The notes: generated from the sequence alone by a model not told the origin. A stretch of 5,362 bases of DNA from Spirochaetae bacterium HGW-Spirochaetae-9 (GCA_002839205.1 PGXP01000061.1:1-5362); one strand, 5' to 3'. Shown: positions 1-5,362, counted from the stretch's first letter. A program made the numbers and translations.

Positions 1-168
1 GTTGCCTTCGCGGGGCTCGAGGGTGACTGCCTTGGTGTAGAGCGCGCCCAGCCTGCCGATGTCCACAAGCTCGCCGTATTCCTGGCCGTAGCCGAAGGTA
101 CCCGAAGCGACGCCTACGGGATTCGGCAGATGAAGGGGGCCGATGGTGACGCCGAGATCGATATCCAT
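1..168 (-). CDS. pyrD: Dihydroorotate dehydrogenase, class 1B catalytic subunit (N-terminal fragment)
   Basis: Catalytic FMN subunit of dihydroorotate dehydrogenase, which oxidises dihydroorotate to orotate in de novo pyrimidine synthesis (cytoplasmic). Only the first 56 codons are present; the rest lies beyond the left edge. Visible family signatures are NPVGVASGTFGYG (residues 16-28) at the start of the TIM barrel and YTKAVTLEPREGN (44-56), whose Lys46 matches the conserved FMN-contacting lysine. The next residue in the family is normally Pro. The ATG at 168 is preferred because a GGGGG run sits about 8 nt upstream. An in-frame ATG at 174 would overlap the pyrK stop as ATGA and add only Met-Thr, but its spacing to the G-run is too short. 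The adjacent pyrK, two bases upstream, marks this as the NAD-dependent class 1B enzyme rather than the fumarate-linked (1A) or quinone-linked (2) types. Identity is very secure; the exact start is moderately secure. Confidence 0.95.
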   Translation of the reverse strand, partial: MDIDLGVTIGPLHLPNPVGVASGTFGYGQEYGELVDIGRLGALYTKAVTLEPREGN

Positions 169-170
169 GG

Positions 171-1004
171 TCATTTCCCCCAGGCGATGTCGCCGCTTTT
201 GAATACGGGGCCGTCGGCACAGGCGCGCAAGTACCCGCCCTTGGTGGCCGGCACGACGCAGCCGTAGCAGGCCCCTACGCCGCAGGCCATCCACTGTTCG
301 ACGGAGACATGGGCGGGGAAGCCTTGAACGCCTGCAAATGTGTCCAAAGCCGCCAGCATGGGCTCTGGGCCGCAGCCGTAGAAGTGCGGCCTGTTTTTCG
401 ATTGCGATTCCAGGGCAGCCCCTTCGGCAGCCAGGGCTCCCACCACTGTGCCTGCATAACCCTTCGATCCATCGTCGGTGGCAATTCTGGCTTCCGCGAG
501 GCTTTCGGATATGAGGCGGAGGCCATCCGAGGACAGGGCTGAAAAATCAGGTATGAAAGCCGCCGAGCGGAAGCCCAGGAAAAGCGCAGGCTTTCGTGCG
601 ACAGGGAAATCGAGGGAGGCAAGAATGCTATGAAGAAAGAGGATTGGGCCGATGCCTATGCCCCCGCCGAGAAGGATAGGCCTTTCATCCTGGAGGGGCA
701 GGGGGAAAGCGTTCCCCAAGGCTCCGATGACATCGAGGCTTGAGCCTTCCTCGCTGGCCGCAAGTGCCTTTGTTGCAGTCCCGCGGACCTGGTAGAGGGC
801 GTAGGCTCTGCCTTCCGTAAAGGCCGCGAAGGCAAGGGGGCGGCGAAGCAATCCCGAATCGCCCGGCGCAAGGGCTTCGGGTCGGAAAGTGAAGAATTGG
901 CCGGGCGCGGGCGCGGGAAGGTCTCCAGGCCAGGCGAATCCGAGTATTTTCCATGAAGGGGACACGTCGCGGTTAAGCGTGATCGTCGTATAGAATTGTC
1001 TCAC
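171..1004 (-). CDS. pyrK: Dihydroorotate dehydrogenase electron transfer subunit (FAD / 2Fe-2S)
   Basis: Passes electrons from the FMN of PyrD through a 2Fe-2S cluster and FAD to NAD+, forming the PyrD2-PyrK2 class 1B complex. The 277 aa are close to the usual family length. Domains in order: ferredoxin-reductase-like FAD domain (about 5-105) with the RRPLAF motif at 54-59 and the GALGNAF motif at 94-100; NAD-binding domain with GGGIGIGP (113-120) and FYGCGPEPML (208-217); and a C-terminal cluster domain with Cys241, Cys246, Cys249 and Cys262 (CX4CX2CX12C), matching the canonical PyrK ligands. The flavin motif has Ala58 where Ser is more common, and the segment before the cluster reads SVEQWMACG where SLEERMACG is common. 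The start is GTG at 1004, supported by an AGAGG RBS six bases upstream; the only nearby ATG is out of frame and quickly stopped. It is followed at once by pyrD. Confidence 0.96.
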   Translation of the reverse strand: MRQFYTTITLNRDVSPSWKILGFAWPGDLPAPAPGQFFTFRPEALAPGDSGLLRRPLAFAAFTEGRAYALYQVRGTATKALAASEEGSSLDVIGALGNAFPLPLQDERPILLGGGIGIGPILFLHSILASLDFPVARKPALFLGFRSAAFIPDFSALSSDGLRLISESLAEARIATDDGSKGYAGTVVGALAAEGAALESQSKNRPHFYGCGPEPMLAALDTFAGVQGFPAHVSVEQWMACGVGACYGCVVPATKGGYLRACADGPVFKSGDIAWGK

Positions 1005-1010
1005 CTGCGG

Positions 1011-1015
1011 CCTCT
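1011..1015 (-). promoter_or_regulatory. RBS deciding the GTG start of pyrK
   Basis: The minus strand reads AGAGG, then six bases, then GTG. No in-frame ATG is available nearby, so this site supports the GTG start. Confidence 0.6.
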
Positions 1016-1022
1016 GGTCAGC

Positions 1023-1051
1023 ATTGTCCGGATGAAGAGGGGAACTGTCAA
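1023..1051 (-). promoter_or_regulatory. Candidate sigma-70-type promoter for pyrK-pyrD
   Basis: On the minus strand a perfect TTGACA (1051-1046) is followed by a 17-bp spacer and GACAAT (1028-1023), which matches TATAAT at four of six positions including the key A at position 2 and T at position 6. Transcription would start near 1016, just before the pyrK RBS, leaving a very short leader. The site lies in the 75-bp gap after the HExxH gene, so it would let pyrKD be expressed apart from the upstream genes. The weak -10 box keeps confidence modest. Confidence 0.35.
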
Positions 1052-1079
1052 TTATCCAGGCTGCCTCATGTCGTGATTT

Positions 1080-1865
1080 CTATATCTCCGCCAGCTTCCT
1101 CTCGATTTCCTCAAGCCTTTCCGAAAGGTTGCGAATAGTCTTTTCGATGCGCTCTTTTTCCTTGAAAAGACGGTCGGCGGGATCCTGCCCGGCCTCGGCG
1201 CTCCTGAGAATTCCTTTCACTGCCGCAGGGCTCGCGCCCGACGAAAGGGCTTCTATCGCCTTACCGCGTTCTTCCGGGTCGTGGATGCCGGCCACGTAAC
1301 GGAGGCTGTCCCAGCCCATTCCCGGATCGAGACCGATCGCGACAGCATTGACCGCAGCAGTCGCCGTAGCTCTTGGCAGGCCCAGCACGCGCTCGATGTA
1401 ATCCTCAAACCGGGCTTTGTGGGCTTTGCAGAGGTCGGAAGCCTTCGCCAGGAGCCTTCCGAATTCGAGCATGATTTCACCGTTGGCGAGAAGGCAGTTT
1501 TCCTTGATAGTCTTTGTCAGGTCGATGAACTCCGGCTCGGTTTCGAATATGTTTTTATACAGTCCCTTGGATTGGGCTTTCTGGACAAGTCCGTGAAAGA
1601 GGGCCCAGAATTCCTGCGTGTGGGGCCGGGCCTGCTGCAGCCCGCCGCGCCTGATATAGTGGAGGTGATGGGCATATTCGTGGAGAGCCGTGTAGAGCAG
1701 TTGATTGTCGGAGTCGAAGTTCCTGTTGTGAAGAAGTATCTCCGCAGTGTCGGGCTTATACAGACCGTTAACTTTCTTGTTTTCCTTGCCGGAAAAAACG
1801 ACGGTGAATGGACTGGAGCAATCCTCCACTTCCAGTAATATTGTTTTTACCTGATCCTGATTCAT
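1080..1865 (-). CDS. Putative zinc metalloprotease-like protein (HExxHH, SprT-like arrangement) with C-terminal coiled coil
   Basis: 261-aa protein that I cannot assign to a named family. Residues 59-70 (TALHEYAHHLHY) form a classic HExxH zinc-binding helix with His62, Glu63 and His66, followed by an extra His67. About 16 residues on, H82-T-Q-E-F-W87 resembles the third-ligand segment (H-x-x-x-F) of SprT-like and related minigluzincin domains. The preceding segment (about 20-56) is mostly strand-like (FTVVFSG, VNGLYKP, TAEILLH), as expected before such a helix. The middle (about 111-220) is predicted helical, with YIERVLGLPRATATAAVNAVA (156-176) resembling a helix-turn-helix-like pair. Residues 230-261 are heptad-rich, charged and probably coiled coil. 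No signal peptide or membrane segment is seen, so it is probably cytoplasmic. The start is ATG 1865 with AGGGAG six bases upstream. It sits between a redoxin and pyrK on the same strand. The domain call is motif-based; protease activity is unproven, and the C-terminal part may bind DNA or a partner. Confidence 0.75.
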   Translation of the reverse strand: MNQDQVKTILLEVEDCSSPFTVVFSGKENKKVNGLYKPDTAEILLHNRNFDSDNQLLYTALHEYAHHLHYIRRGGLQQARPHTQEFWALFHGLVQKAQSKGLYKNIFETEPEFIDLTKTIKENCLLANGEIMLEFGRLLAKASDLCKAHKARFEDYIERVLGLPRATATAAVNAVAIGLDPGMGWDSLRYVAGIHDPEERGKAIEALSSGASPAAVKGILRSAEAGQDPADRLFKEKERIEKTIRNLSERLEEIERKLAEI

Positions 1866-1881
1866 TGACTGCTCCCTGCGA

Positions 1882-1925
1882 CCGTACGATTTTCATACGG
1901 CCATGGGCATGATACGGTAAAATCG
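1882..1925 (-). repeat. Cluster of overlapping inverted repeats in the leader of the HExxH gene
   Basis: Read on the minus strand the order is CGATTTT (1925-1919), CCGTA (1917-1913), CCGTA (1900-1896), AAAATCG (1893-1887), TACGG (1886-1882). CGATTTT can pair with AAAATCG, and TACGG can pair with either CCGTA copy. Pairing the outer elements in order would give an H-type pseudoknot; pairing the last CCGTA with TACGG gives a simple hairpin with a 9-nt loop. The cluster ends about 5 nt before the RBS of the HExxH gene. No U-tract follows, so it is not a standard terminator. It could be an RNA leader element, a DNA operator, or chance. Confidence 0.35.
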
Positions 1926-1949
1926 CAGAAACGACAATGTTCGGATGGT

Positions 1950-2180
1950 TCAGCGATGGAGGGCGCGCTCTATTTCGGCCTTGTTGAAGCCTATGATGAT
2001 GCTTCCGTTGACGTCTATGACAGGCACCCCCATCTGTCCGGATTTTCGCACCATCTCATCTGCCTTGCGCTGGTCCGATGCCACGTTGTACTCGGTAAAA
2101 GGCACACCGCTCGACTTGAAGTAATCTTTGGCCATCCTGCAGTATGCGCAACTCGGGGTGGAATAAAGGGTAACGGACAT
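1950..2180 (-). CDS. Glutaredoxin/NrdH-like redoxin (YruB-type, CxYC active site)
   Basis: Small 76-aa thioredoxin-fold dithiol redoxin, expected to reduce protein disulfides in the cytoplasm. Features from the chosen start: first strand SVTLYSTP (2-9), active site C11-A-Y-C14, cis-proline segment GVPV with Pro53 (51-54), and the final strand-turn-helix DVNGSIIIGFNKAEIERALH (56-75). The I-I-x-G-F-x-x-x-x-I/L pattern after the cis-proline is typical of the YruB/NrdH-like group rather than classical glutaredoxin. The start is ATG 2180, not the upstream in-frame ATG at 2213: GGAGG lies five bases before 2180, and the predicted promoter -10 box (2214-2219) puts the transcript start downstream of 2213. 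No ribonucleotide reductase gene is nearby, so an NrdH role is not supported by context. It is the first gene of a minus-strand run leading to the HExxH gene and pyrKD. The physiological partner is unknown. Confidence 0.92.
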   Translation of the reverse strand: MSVTLYSTPSCAYCRMAKDYFKSSGVPFTEYNVASDQRKADEMVRKSGQMGVPVIDVNGSIIIGFNKAEIERALHR

Positions 2181-2185
2181 TTTTG

Positions 2186-2190
2186 CCTCC
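2186..2190 (-). promoter_or_regulatory. Strong RBS fixing the redoxin start
   Basis: The minus strand carries GGAGG, then CAAAA, then ATG at 2180. The spacing is ideal and rules in favour of the shorter 76-aa product. Confidence 0.85.
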
Positions 2191-2213
2191 AAAGTGAAGA
2201 AGTGTATATTCAA

Positions 2214-2242
2214 ATAATACTATATAACATCAATATCGTCAA
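2214..2242 (-). promoter_or_regulatory. Near-consensus sigma-70-type promoter for the redoxin gene
   Basis: The minus strand reads TTGACG (2242-2237, five of six to TTGACA), an exact 17-bp AT-rich spacer, then TATTAT (2219-2214, five of six to TATAAT). Transcription would start near 2207, giving a leader of about 27 nt before ATG 2180. It lies in the 134-bp divergent intergenic region and may drive the redoxin, the HExxH gene and, by read-through, pyrKD. This is the best promoter match I found in the intergenic regions. Confidence 0.7.
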
Positions 2243-2314
2243 CAGAGCGGACAATTCGTCAGCCTTATCGGTAGTATCTGAAGCGATGATGATAGTGGCG
2301 GGCGTCCCAGAGTT

Positions 2315-3946
2315 GTGAGGTTTGTTTTCGTCATCCTGATATGTCTCCTCTCCTCCTTGCGGGTTTGGACCGGCCCAAACCCGGGTATCTTCGGTAAAAT
2401 CTCTTTCGATGCTCACTCGCCAAGTGCGGAGATAGTCCTCGGCACAGGAGGAACGATTCAAGCAGAAAGTTCGATATACCTGTCGTTGGAAGAGTTTGGA
2501 ATCGGCTGCTGGCATTTTGCTATGGATACAGCAAACGGTGAAATATTTATGGGATCGGGAGCGATCGATGGTGGGTTTGCGTTGAGGACAAAGCCCTTTG
2601 CTAACCCCGCAGCCCCGCCCGCTACACTATGGACTGCGAAAAGAGGGGAGAATGCAAGCTCACGGGTTTTCGGGACGGCTTCAGGCGGGCTTGTATTTTT
2701 TATGCTCAGTGAGCCGAAGGGGGCGGTGGAATCAATATCGACAGCTGACCTGTCCGCACTTTACGAAGAATCCTTGCGCTTCGGAGGTTTGGAATACACA
2801 ACACAGATTGGTGAACTGACGGCTGGTGTTGCAGTCAGCCTGGCTGATAGACCTCGGTCGCCTTCTGGTGATGGCTGGCGTGCTGGCGAATCCTTTGAGC
2901 ACGGAGCAACTCACTTCGTCCTTTCCTCCGCAACCAGTGTGCGAAGGCGCGGAATTCTCGCCGGACTATGGGCATCGGGATGCGGAGGCTACTTGGAAAG
3001 CCCTGGTTGGGCAGCCTCCCTCGGTTTTGAGGCCAAAGTTGGCCATAAGAACACTCAGCCGGCCTTTACTTTGAACACATTTCTCTTTGGCTCAAGCGCT
3101 ACATACATCGCACCAGGAGGAGAATCCGCCTTCTACGATTTTTTTGCCGATGCCCAGGCTTCGATTCGAATCAAGCCGTGGAGTCTCACCACGCGGTGGG
3201 TAGCCATATCCCTGACGAATCCAGGGATCAGTGCCGGGAAAAGACCTCTCTTGAATTCTGCAGTCCCTGTATTCGATCTATTGCCTTGGCTCTGGAAACT
3301 GGACATCATGAAGAGTTCCCTCAACCTTGGATTCGATACCTTTAGTCTTGCCGCTCGCCTTACAGCCGATGAGTATGGATTAAGCAATGGCTTCCTCAGC
3401 CTTCGTTGCAGCGATATAACAGGCAAAGCAGAGACCGGGGCGGCTAACGGCCCGACGATAGGCGCTGCGATCAATGGCCGGTTTACCCGCAATGGTGGCA
3501 GCACTATCGAAACGTCTGATGAGACTGATGAAGAAATCGGTGGAGAATCCATTATAGAAAGTGAGACCCAATCCATGCCGGGCATTTCCGACGGCCTCAA
3601 TTTTTCTGGGCTTCGGCTCGAAGCCATCGATTTCGAGTTAAGTATCGCATGGGAGGGAATTGAGGGCAGCATCTTCAGGACAGGGAAGATCCAAATTCTG
3701 ATCGCTTCAAAAAACATGAGTGAAGGCGCCCCGGAACTCGCCCTCTCAGGATCGATAGCCCAGAAATTTCGAATTGGAGCAGCCGGCGAAGTCTCTTTCG
3801 CCATCAAATGCCCGAAAGGGGGCTACTGCCTCGATGCCGCAGCCCAGGGATTTCCGCTTTTGGAGTTGGAGTTTTCAATAGAGCTAAGCTCCGCGCGACG
3901 GCGCTTTCCGAAACCGGATTCTGCTAGTATAGTTAAAGTACCATGA
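2315..3946 (+). CDS. Uncharacterised secreted/envelope protein, strand-rich (possible outer-membrane beta-barrel)
   Basis: 543 aa; I do not recognise the family. The N-terminus (residues 2-15, RFVFVILICLLSSL) has one Arg and then a hydrophobic core, as in a signal peptide. No clear A-x-A cleavage site or lipobox is seen; Cys10 is preceded by Ile and is unlikely to be lipidated. The mature part has many alternating or glycine-rich strands (for example 167-177, 199-207, 231-243, 250-264, 335-350, 430-447, 453-466, 474-498 and 515-525), suggesting a beta-barrel or beta-sandwich. An acidic, low-complexity stretch at 399-419 (SDETDEEIGGESIIE and flanks) splits off a C-terminal strand-rich domain. 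The last strand is followed by a 13-residue tail without the terminal aromatic residue usual in BamA substrates. The start is GTG 2315, the first start after an in-frame stop at 2279, with only a weak RBS. Its TGA overlaps the pncA ATG by 4 nt, implying coupling. By eye its base composition is less GC-rich than that of its neighbours. Coding on this strand is favoured by length and the overlap; function is unknown. Confidence 0.8.
   Translation: MRFVFVILICLLSSLRVWTGPNPGIFGKISFDAHSPSAEIVLGTGGTIQAESSIYLSLEEFGIGCWHFAMDTANGEIFMGSGAIDGGFALRTKPFANPAAPPATLWTAKRGENASSRVFGTASGGLVFFMLSEPKGAVESISTADLSALYEESLRFGGLEYTTQIGELTAGVAVSLADRPRSPSGDGWRAGESFEHGATHFVLSSATSVRRRGILAGLWASGCGGYLESPGWAASLGFEAKVGHKNTQPAFTLNTFLFGSSATYIAPGGESAFYDFFADAQASIRIKPWSLTTRWVAISLTNPGISAGKRPLLNSAVPVFDLLPWLWKLDIMKSSLNLGFDTFSLAARLTADEYGLSNGFLSLRCSDITGKAETGAANGPTIGAAINGRFTRNGGSTIETSDETDEEIGGESIIESETQSMPGISDGLNFSGLRLEAIDFELSIAWEGIEGSIFRTGKIQILIASKNMSEGAPELALSGSIAQKFRIGAAGEVSFAIKCPKGGYCLDAAAQGFPLLELEFSIELSSARRRFPKPDSASIVKVP
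2360..2383 (+). repeat. Perfect 9-bp inverted repeat (hairpin) inside the signal-peptide coding region
   Basis: Arms CGGGTTTGG (2360-2368) and CCAAACCCG (2375-2383) pair perfectly around the six-base loop ACCGGC. The arms encode Arg16-Val-Trp18 and Pro21-Asn-Pro23, next to the hydrophobic core of the signal-like segment. Neither strand has a T-run after it, so it is not an intrinsic terminator. It could slow ribosomes near the secretion signal, act as an operator, or be chance. Confidence 0.7.
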
Positions 3947-4548
3947 AGCACAGGACACCGGAGCATAAAACTGCCGCAAAGGCAGCCCTTCTCATCGTCG
4001 ACCTGCAAATCGACTTTTGCCCGGGCGGAGCCCTCGCGGTTCCCGGCGGGGATGAGATACTGCCAGTGGCCAATGCCCTGCTGGAGCGAATGCCGATTGC
4101 GGTGCTCACCCAGGACTGGCATCCTGCCGGTCACGTATCCTTCGCATCCTCAGGCGGGCTCTGGCCCGACCACTGCGTTGTGGGATCAAGAGGTGCCGAT
4201 TTTCATCCCGCCCTGCGCACGGAATTCGCCCGTTTGATCCTGCGCAAAGGCACACGCAGGGAACTCGACAGCTACTCCGCCTTCTTTGAGAACGATGGGG
4301 TTACCTCGACGGGCTTGGCCGCCTGGCTTTCCGCCCTCGGGGTTAGCTCGCTCGTCATCATGGGGCTCGCCACAGATTATTGCGTCAAGGCTACAGCCCT
4401 CGACGCGCGATCCCTCGGCTTCGGCGTCGACCTGGTTGACGGGGGCATGAGGGGCGTCGAAGCCACACATGGAGACATTCAAAAAGCCATCGAAACCATG
4501 AAATACGCGGGCTGCCGCCTGCTCGCGCCAAAAGAGATCACCACATGA
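3943..4548 (+). CDS. pncA: Nicotinamidase (isochorismatase-fold amidohydrolase)
   Basis: Hydrolyses nicotinamide to nicotinate and ammonia, the first step of deamidating NAD salvage; cytoplasmic. 201 aa, normal for the family. The catalytic triad is Asp20 (VDLQIDF), Lys102 (LRKGT) and Cys147 (GLATDYCVKAT), with the cis-peptide motif just before the cysteine. Likely metal ligands are Asp58, His60 and His64 (QDWHPAGH) and His77 (WPDHC). The segment after that histidine reads CVVGSRGADFHP, where CVQGTxGAxFHP is more usual, a small variation next to the active site. The start is ATG 3943, overlapping the preceding stop as ATGA; the Shine-Dalgarno match is poor, which fits translational coupling to the upstream gene. 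The first 13 residues before the core strand are a short charged extension. Its stop overlaps the pncB start in the same way. Confidence 0.96.
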   Translation: MKHRTPEHKTAAKAALLIVDLQIDFCPGGALAVPGGDEILPVANALLERMPIAVLTQDWHPAGHVSFASSGGLWPDHCVVGSRGADFHPALRTEFARLILRKGTRRELDSYSAFFENDGVTSTGLAAWLSALGVSSLVIMGLATDYCVKATALDARSLGFGVDLVDGGMRGVEATHGDIQKAIETMKYAGCRLLAPKEITT

Positions 4549-5362
4549 ATGGAATAATGAAAAGCGCCCTGTTTACCGATTTCTACGAGCTCACCATGGC
4601 CCAGGGTTACTGGAAGCTGGGCACCAACGACCATCACGTCGCCTTCGATTACTTTTTCAGACGACAGCCTTTTTCGGGCGGATATTCGGTTTTTGCCGGC
4701 ATGGGTTCTCTCCTTGAAGCACTCGAGAATTTCCACTATTCGCAGGACGACATCGCCTATCTCGAATCCCTCGGCATCTTCGATACGGCATTCCTTGATT
4801 ACCTGTTGAGCTTCAAGTTCAGGGGCGACATCCTCTCGGCAAAGGAAGGGGAGATAGTCTTTCCACAGGAGCCGCTTGTCAGGATCGAAGGCGATCTCGT
4901 ACAGGCACAGATAGTGGAAGGTCTCGTGCTCAACACTCTCAACTTCCAGAGTCTCATCGCCACCAAATCGGCACGTGTCTGGCTCGCCTCGGGCAGGGGC
5001 AAGATCATGGAGTTCGGGCTGCGCAGGGCTCAAGGCGCCGATGGGGCCATCTCAGCCGCACGAGCGGCATACATAGGCGGAGCCTATGGCAGCTCAAATA
5101 CTCTTGCCGGTAAACTTTTCGGCATGCCCGTGCTCGGCACCATGGCCCATTCCTGGGTGATGTCCTTCCCTTCGGAACTGGAAGCCTTCAAGGCGTACGC
5201 AGAAATTTACCCGACGAACGCCGTATTCCTCATCGACACCTACAACACGCTGGAATCGGGGATACTGAACGCCATAGCCGTGGGAAAGGAACTCAAGGCT
5301 CGAGGTTACTCCTTCGGCGTCCGCCTCGACTCGGGCGATATCGACTATCTCACCCGCAAGGT
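4545..5362 (+). CDS. pncB: Nicotinate phosphoribosyltransferase (N-terminal part)
   Basis: Converts nicotinate and PRPP (with ATP hydrolysis) to nicotinate mononucleotide, the committed salvage step after PncA. The frame is open from ATG 4545 to the right edge, giving 272 codons; the C-terminal part is outside the window. Clear family signatures: LFTDFYELTMAQGYW (9-23), FDYFFRRQPFSGGYSVFAG (34-52), EFGLRRAQG (156-164), GTMAHSWVMSFPSELEAF (198-215) with His202 at the position of the phosphorylated histidine, DTYNTLESG (231-239) and RLDSGD (260-265). The start at 4545 overlaps the pncA stop as ATGA and has AGAG about nine bases upstream. An in-frame ATG at 4557 is an alternative that would drop four residues and has a poorer RBS. 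Together with pncA it forms a complete nicotinamide-to-NaMN route. Identity is very secure. Confidence 0.96.
   Translation, partial: MNGIMKSALFTDFYELTMAQGYWKLGTNDHHVAFDYFFRRQPFSGGYSVFAGMGSLLEALENFHYSQDDIAYLESLGIFDTAFLDYLLSFKFRGDILSAKEGEIVFPQEPLVRIEGDLVQAQIVEGLVLNTLNFQSLIATKSARVWLASGRGKIMEFGLRRAQGADGAISAARAAYIGGAYGSSNTLAGKLFGMPVLGTMAHSWVMSFPSELEAFKAYAEIYPTNAVFLIDTYNTLESGILNAIAVGKELKARGYSFGVRLDSGDIDYLTRK

Noticed and set aside
1281..1838. A 185-codon open frame on the plus strand opposite the HExxH gene.
   Set aside because: It lacks family motifs and lies wholly antisense to a frame with a coherent HExxH motif, RBS and coiled coil; a shadow of GC-rich coding sequence.
2178..2213. The longer 87-aa reading of the redoxin starting at ATG 2213.
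   Set aside because: The extra 11 residues precede the first strand of the fold, 2213 lies against the promoter -10 box and upstream of the likely transcript start, and the strong GGAGG RBS serves ATG 2180.
2239..2334. A 31-codon minus-strand ORF starting ATG 2334, preceded by an AAGGAGGAGAGG-like purine run (2358-2347).
   Set aside because: The purine run is the complement of the Leu/Ser codons of the signal-like segment on the plus strand, the spacing to ATG is long, and the peptide (rich in Thr, Pro, Leu) has no recognisable features. It also ends inside the redoxin promoter.
2360..2383. The hairpin as a rho-independent terminator.
   Set aside because: No T-run follows on the plus strand and none on the minus strand, and it lies inside a coding frame.
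3133..3807. A 224-codon open frame on the minus strand inside the 543-aa gene.
   Set aside because: Low-complexity Pro/Ser/Arg-rich translation with no motif. The plus frame is longer, has a signal-like start and couples to pncA.
3905..3933. A possible promoter just before pncA (TATAGT at 3928-3933).
   Set aside because: The matching -35 (TTTCCG) is poor, and the 4-nt overlap already explains pncA expression by coupling.
4479..5033. A 184-codon open frame on the minus strand opposite pncB.
   Set aside because: It is antisense to an unmistakable nicotinate phosphoribosyltransferase frame.

Overview
The window comes from a moderately GC-rich bacterial chromosome and contains no RNA genes, mobile elements or CRISPR. 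The NAD-linked class 1B dihydroorotate dehydrogenase (PyrK + PyrD) is typical of anaerobes and Gram-positive-like lineages. The large secreted, strand-rich protein looks like an envelope protein of a diderm. Together these fit an anaerobic or fermentative diderm; a spirochaete is my best guess from general gene flavour only, and no sequence here proves it.

Left half, all on the minus strand and read right to left: a small glutaredoxin/NrdH-like CxxC redoxin with a near-consensus promoter and strong RBS; a 261-aa protein with a zinc-protease-like HExxHH signature and a C-terminal coiled coil; pyrK, with an FAD domain, an NAD domain and a 2Fe-2S cluster; and the first 56 codons of pyrD, which runs off the left edge. 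pyrK and pyrD are contiguous and oxidise dihydroorotate to orotate with NAD+ as electron acceptor. Gaps of 75-85 bp separate the redoxin, the HExxH gene and pyrK. A possible second promoter lies just before pyrK, so this may be one operon with an internal promoter or two units.

Right half, all on the plus strand: a 543-aa protein of unknown function with an N-terminal signal-like hydrophobic segment; pncA (nicotinamidase); and the first 272 codons of pncB (nicotinate phosphoribosyltransferase), which runs off the right edge. Each neighbouring pair overlaps by the 4-nt ATGA arrangement, so the three genes are almost certainly co-transcribed and translationally coupled. PncA and PncB make the deamidating NAD salvage route: nicotinamide to nicotinate to nicotinate mononucleotide.

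The two operons diverge from a 134-bp intergenic region (2181-2314). It holds the redoxin promoter but no convincing plus-strand promoter. The two least explained elements are the 543-aa envelope-like protein locked to the NAD salvage genes and the HExxH protein upstream of pyrK/pyrD. A perfect 9-bp hairpin inside the signal-peptide coding region, and a set of mutually exclusive inverted repeats in the leader of the HExxH gene, are also worth a look.
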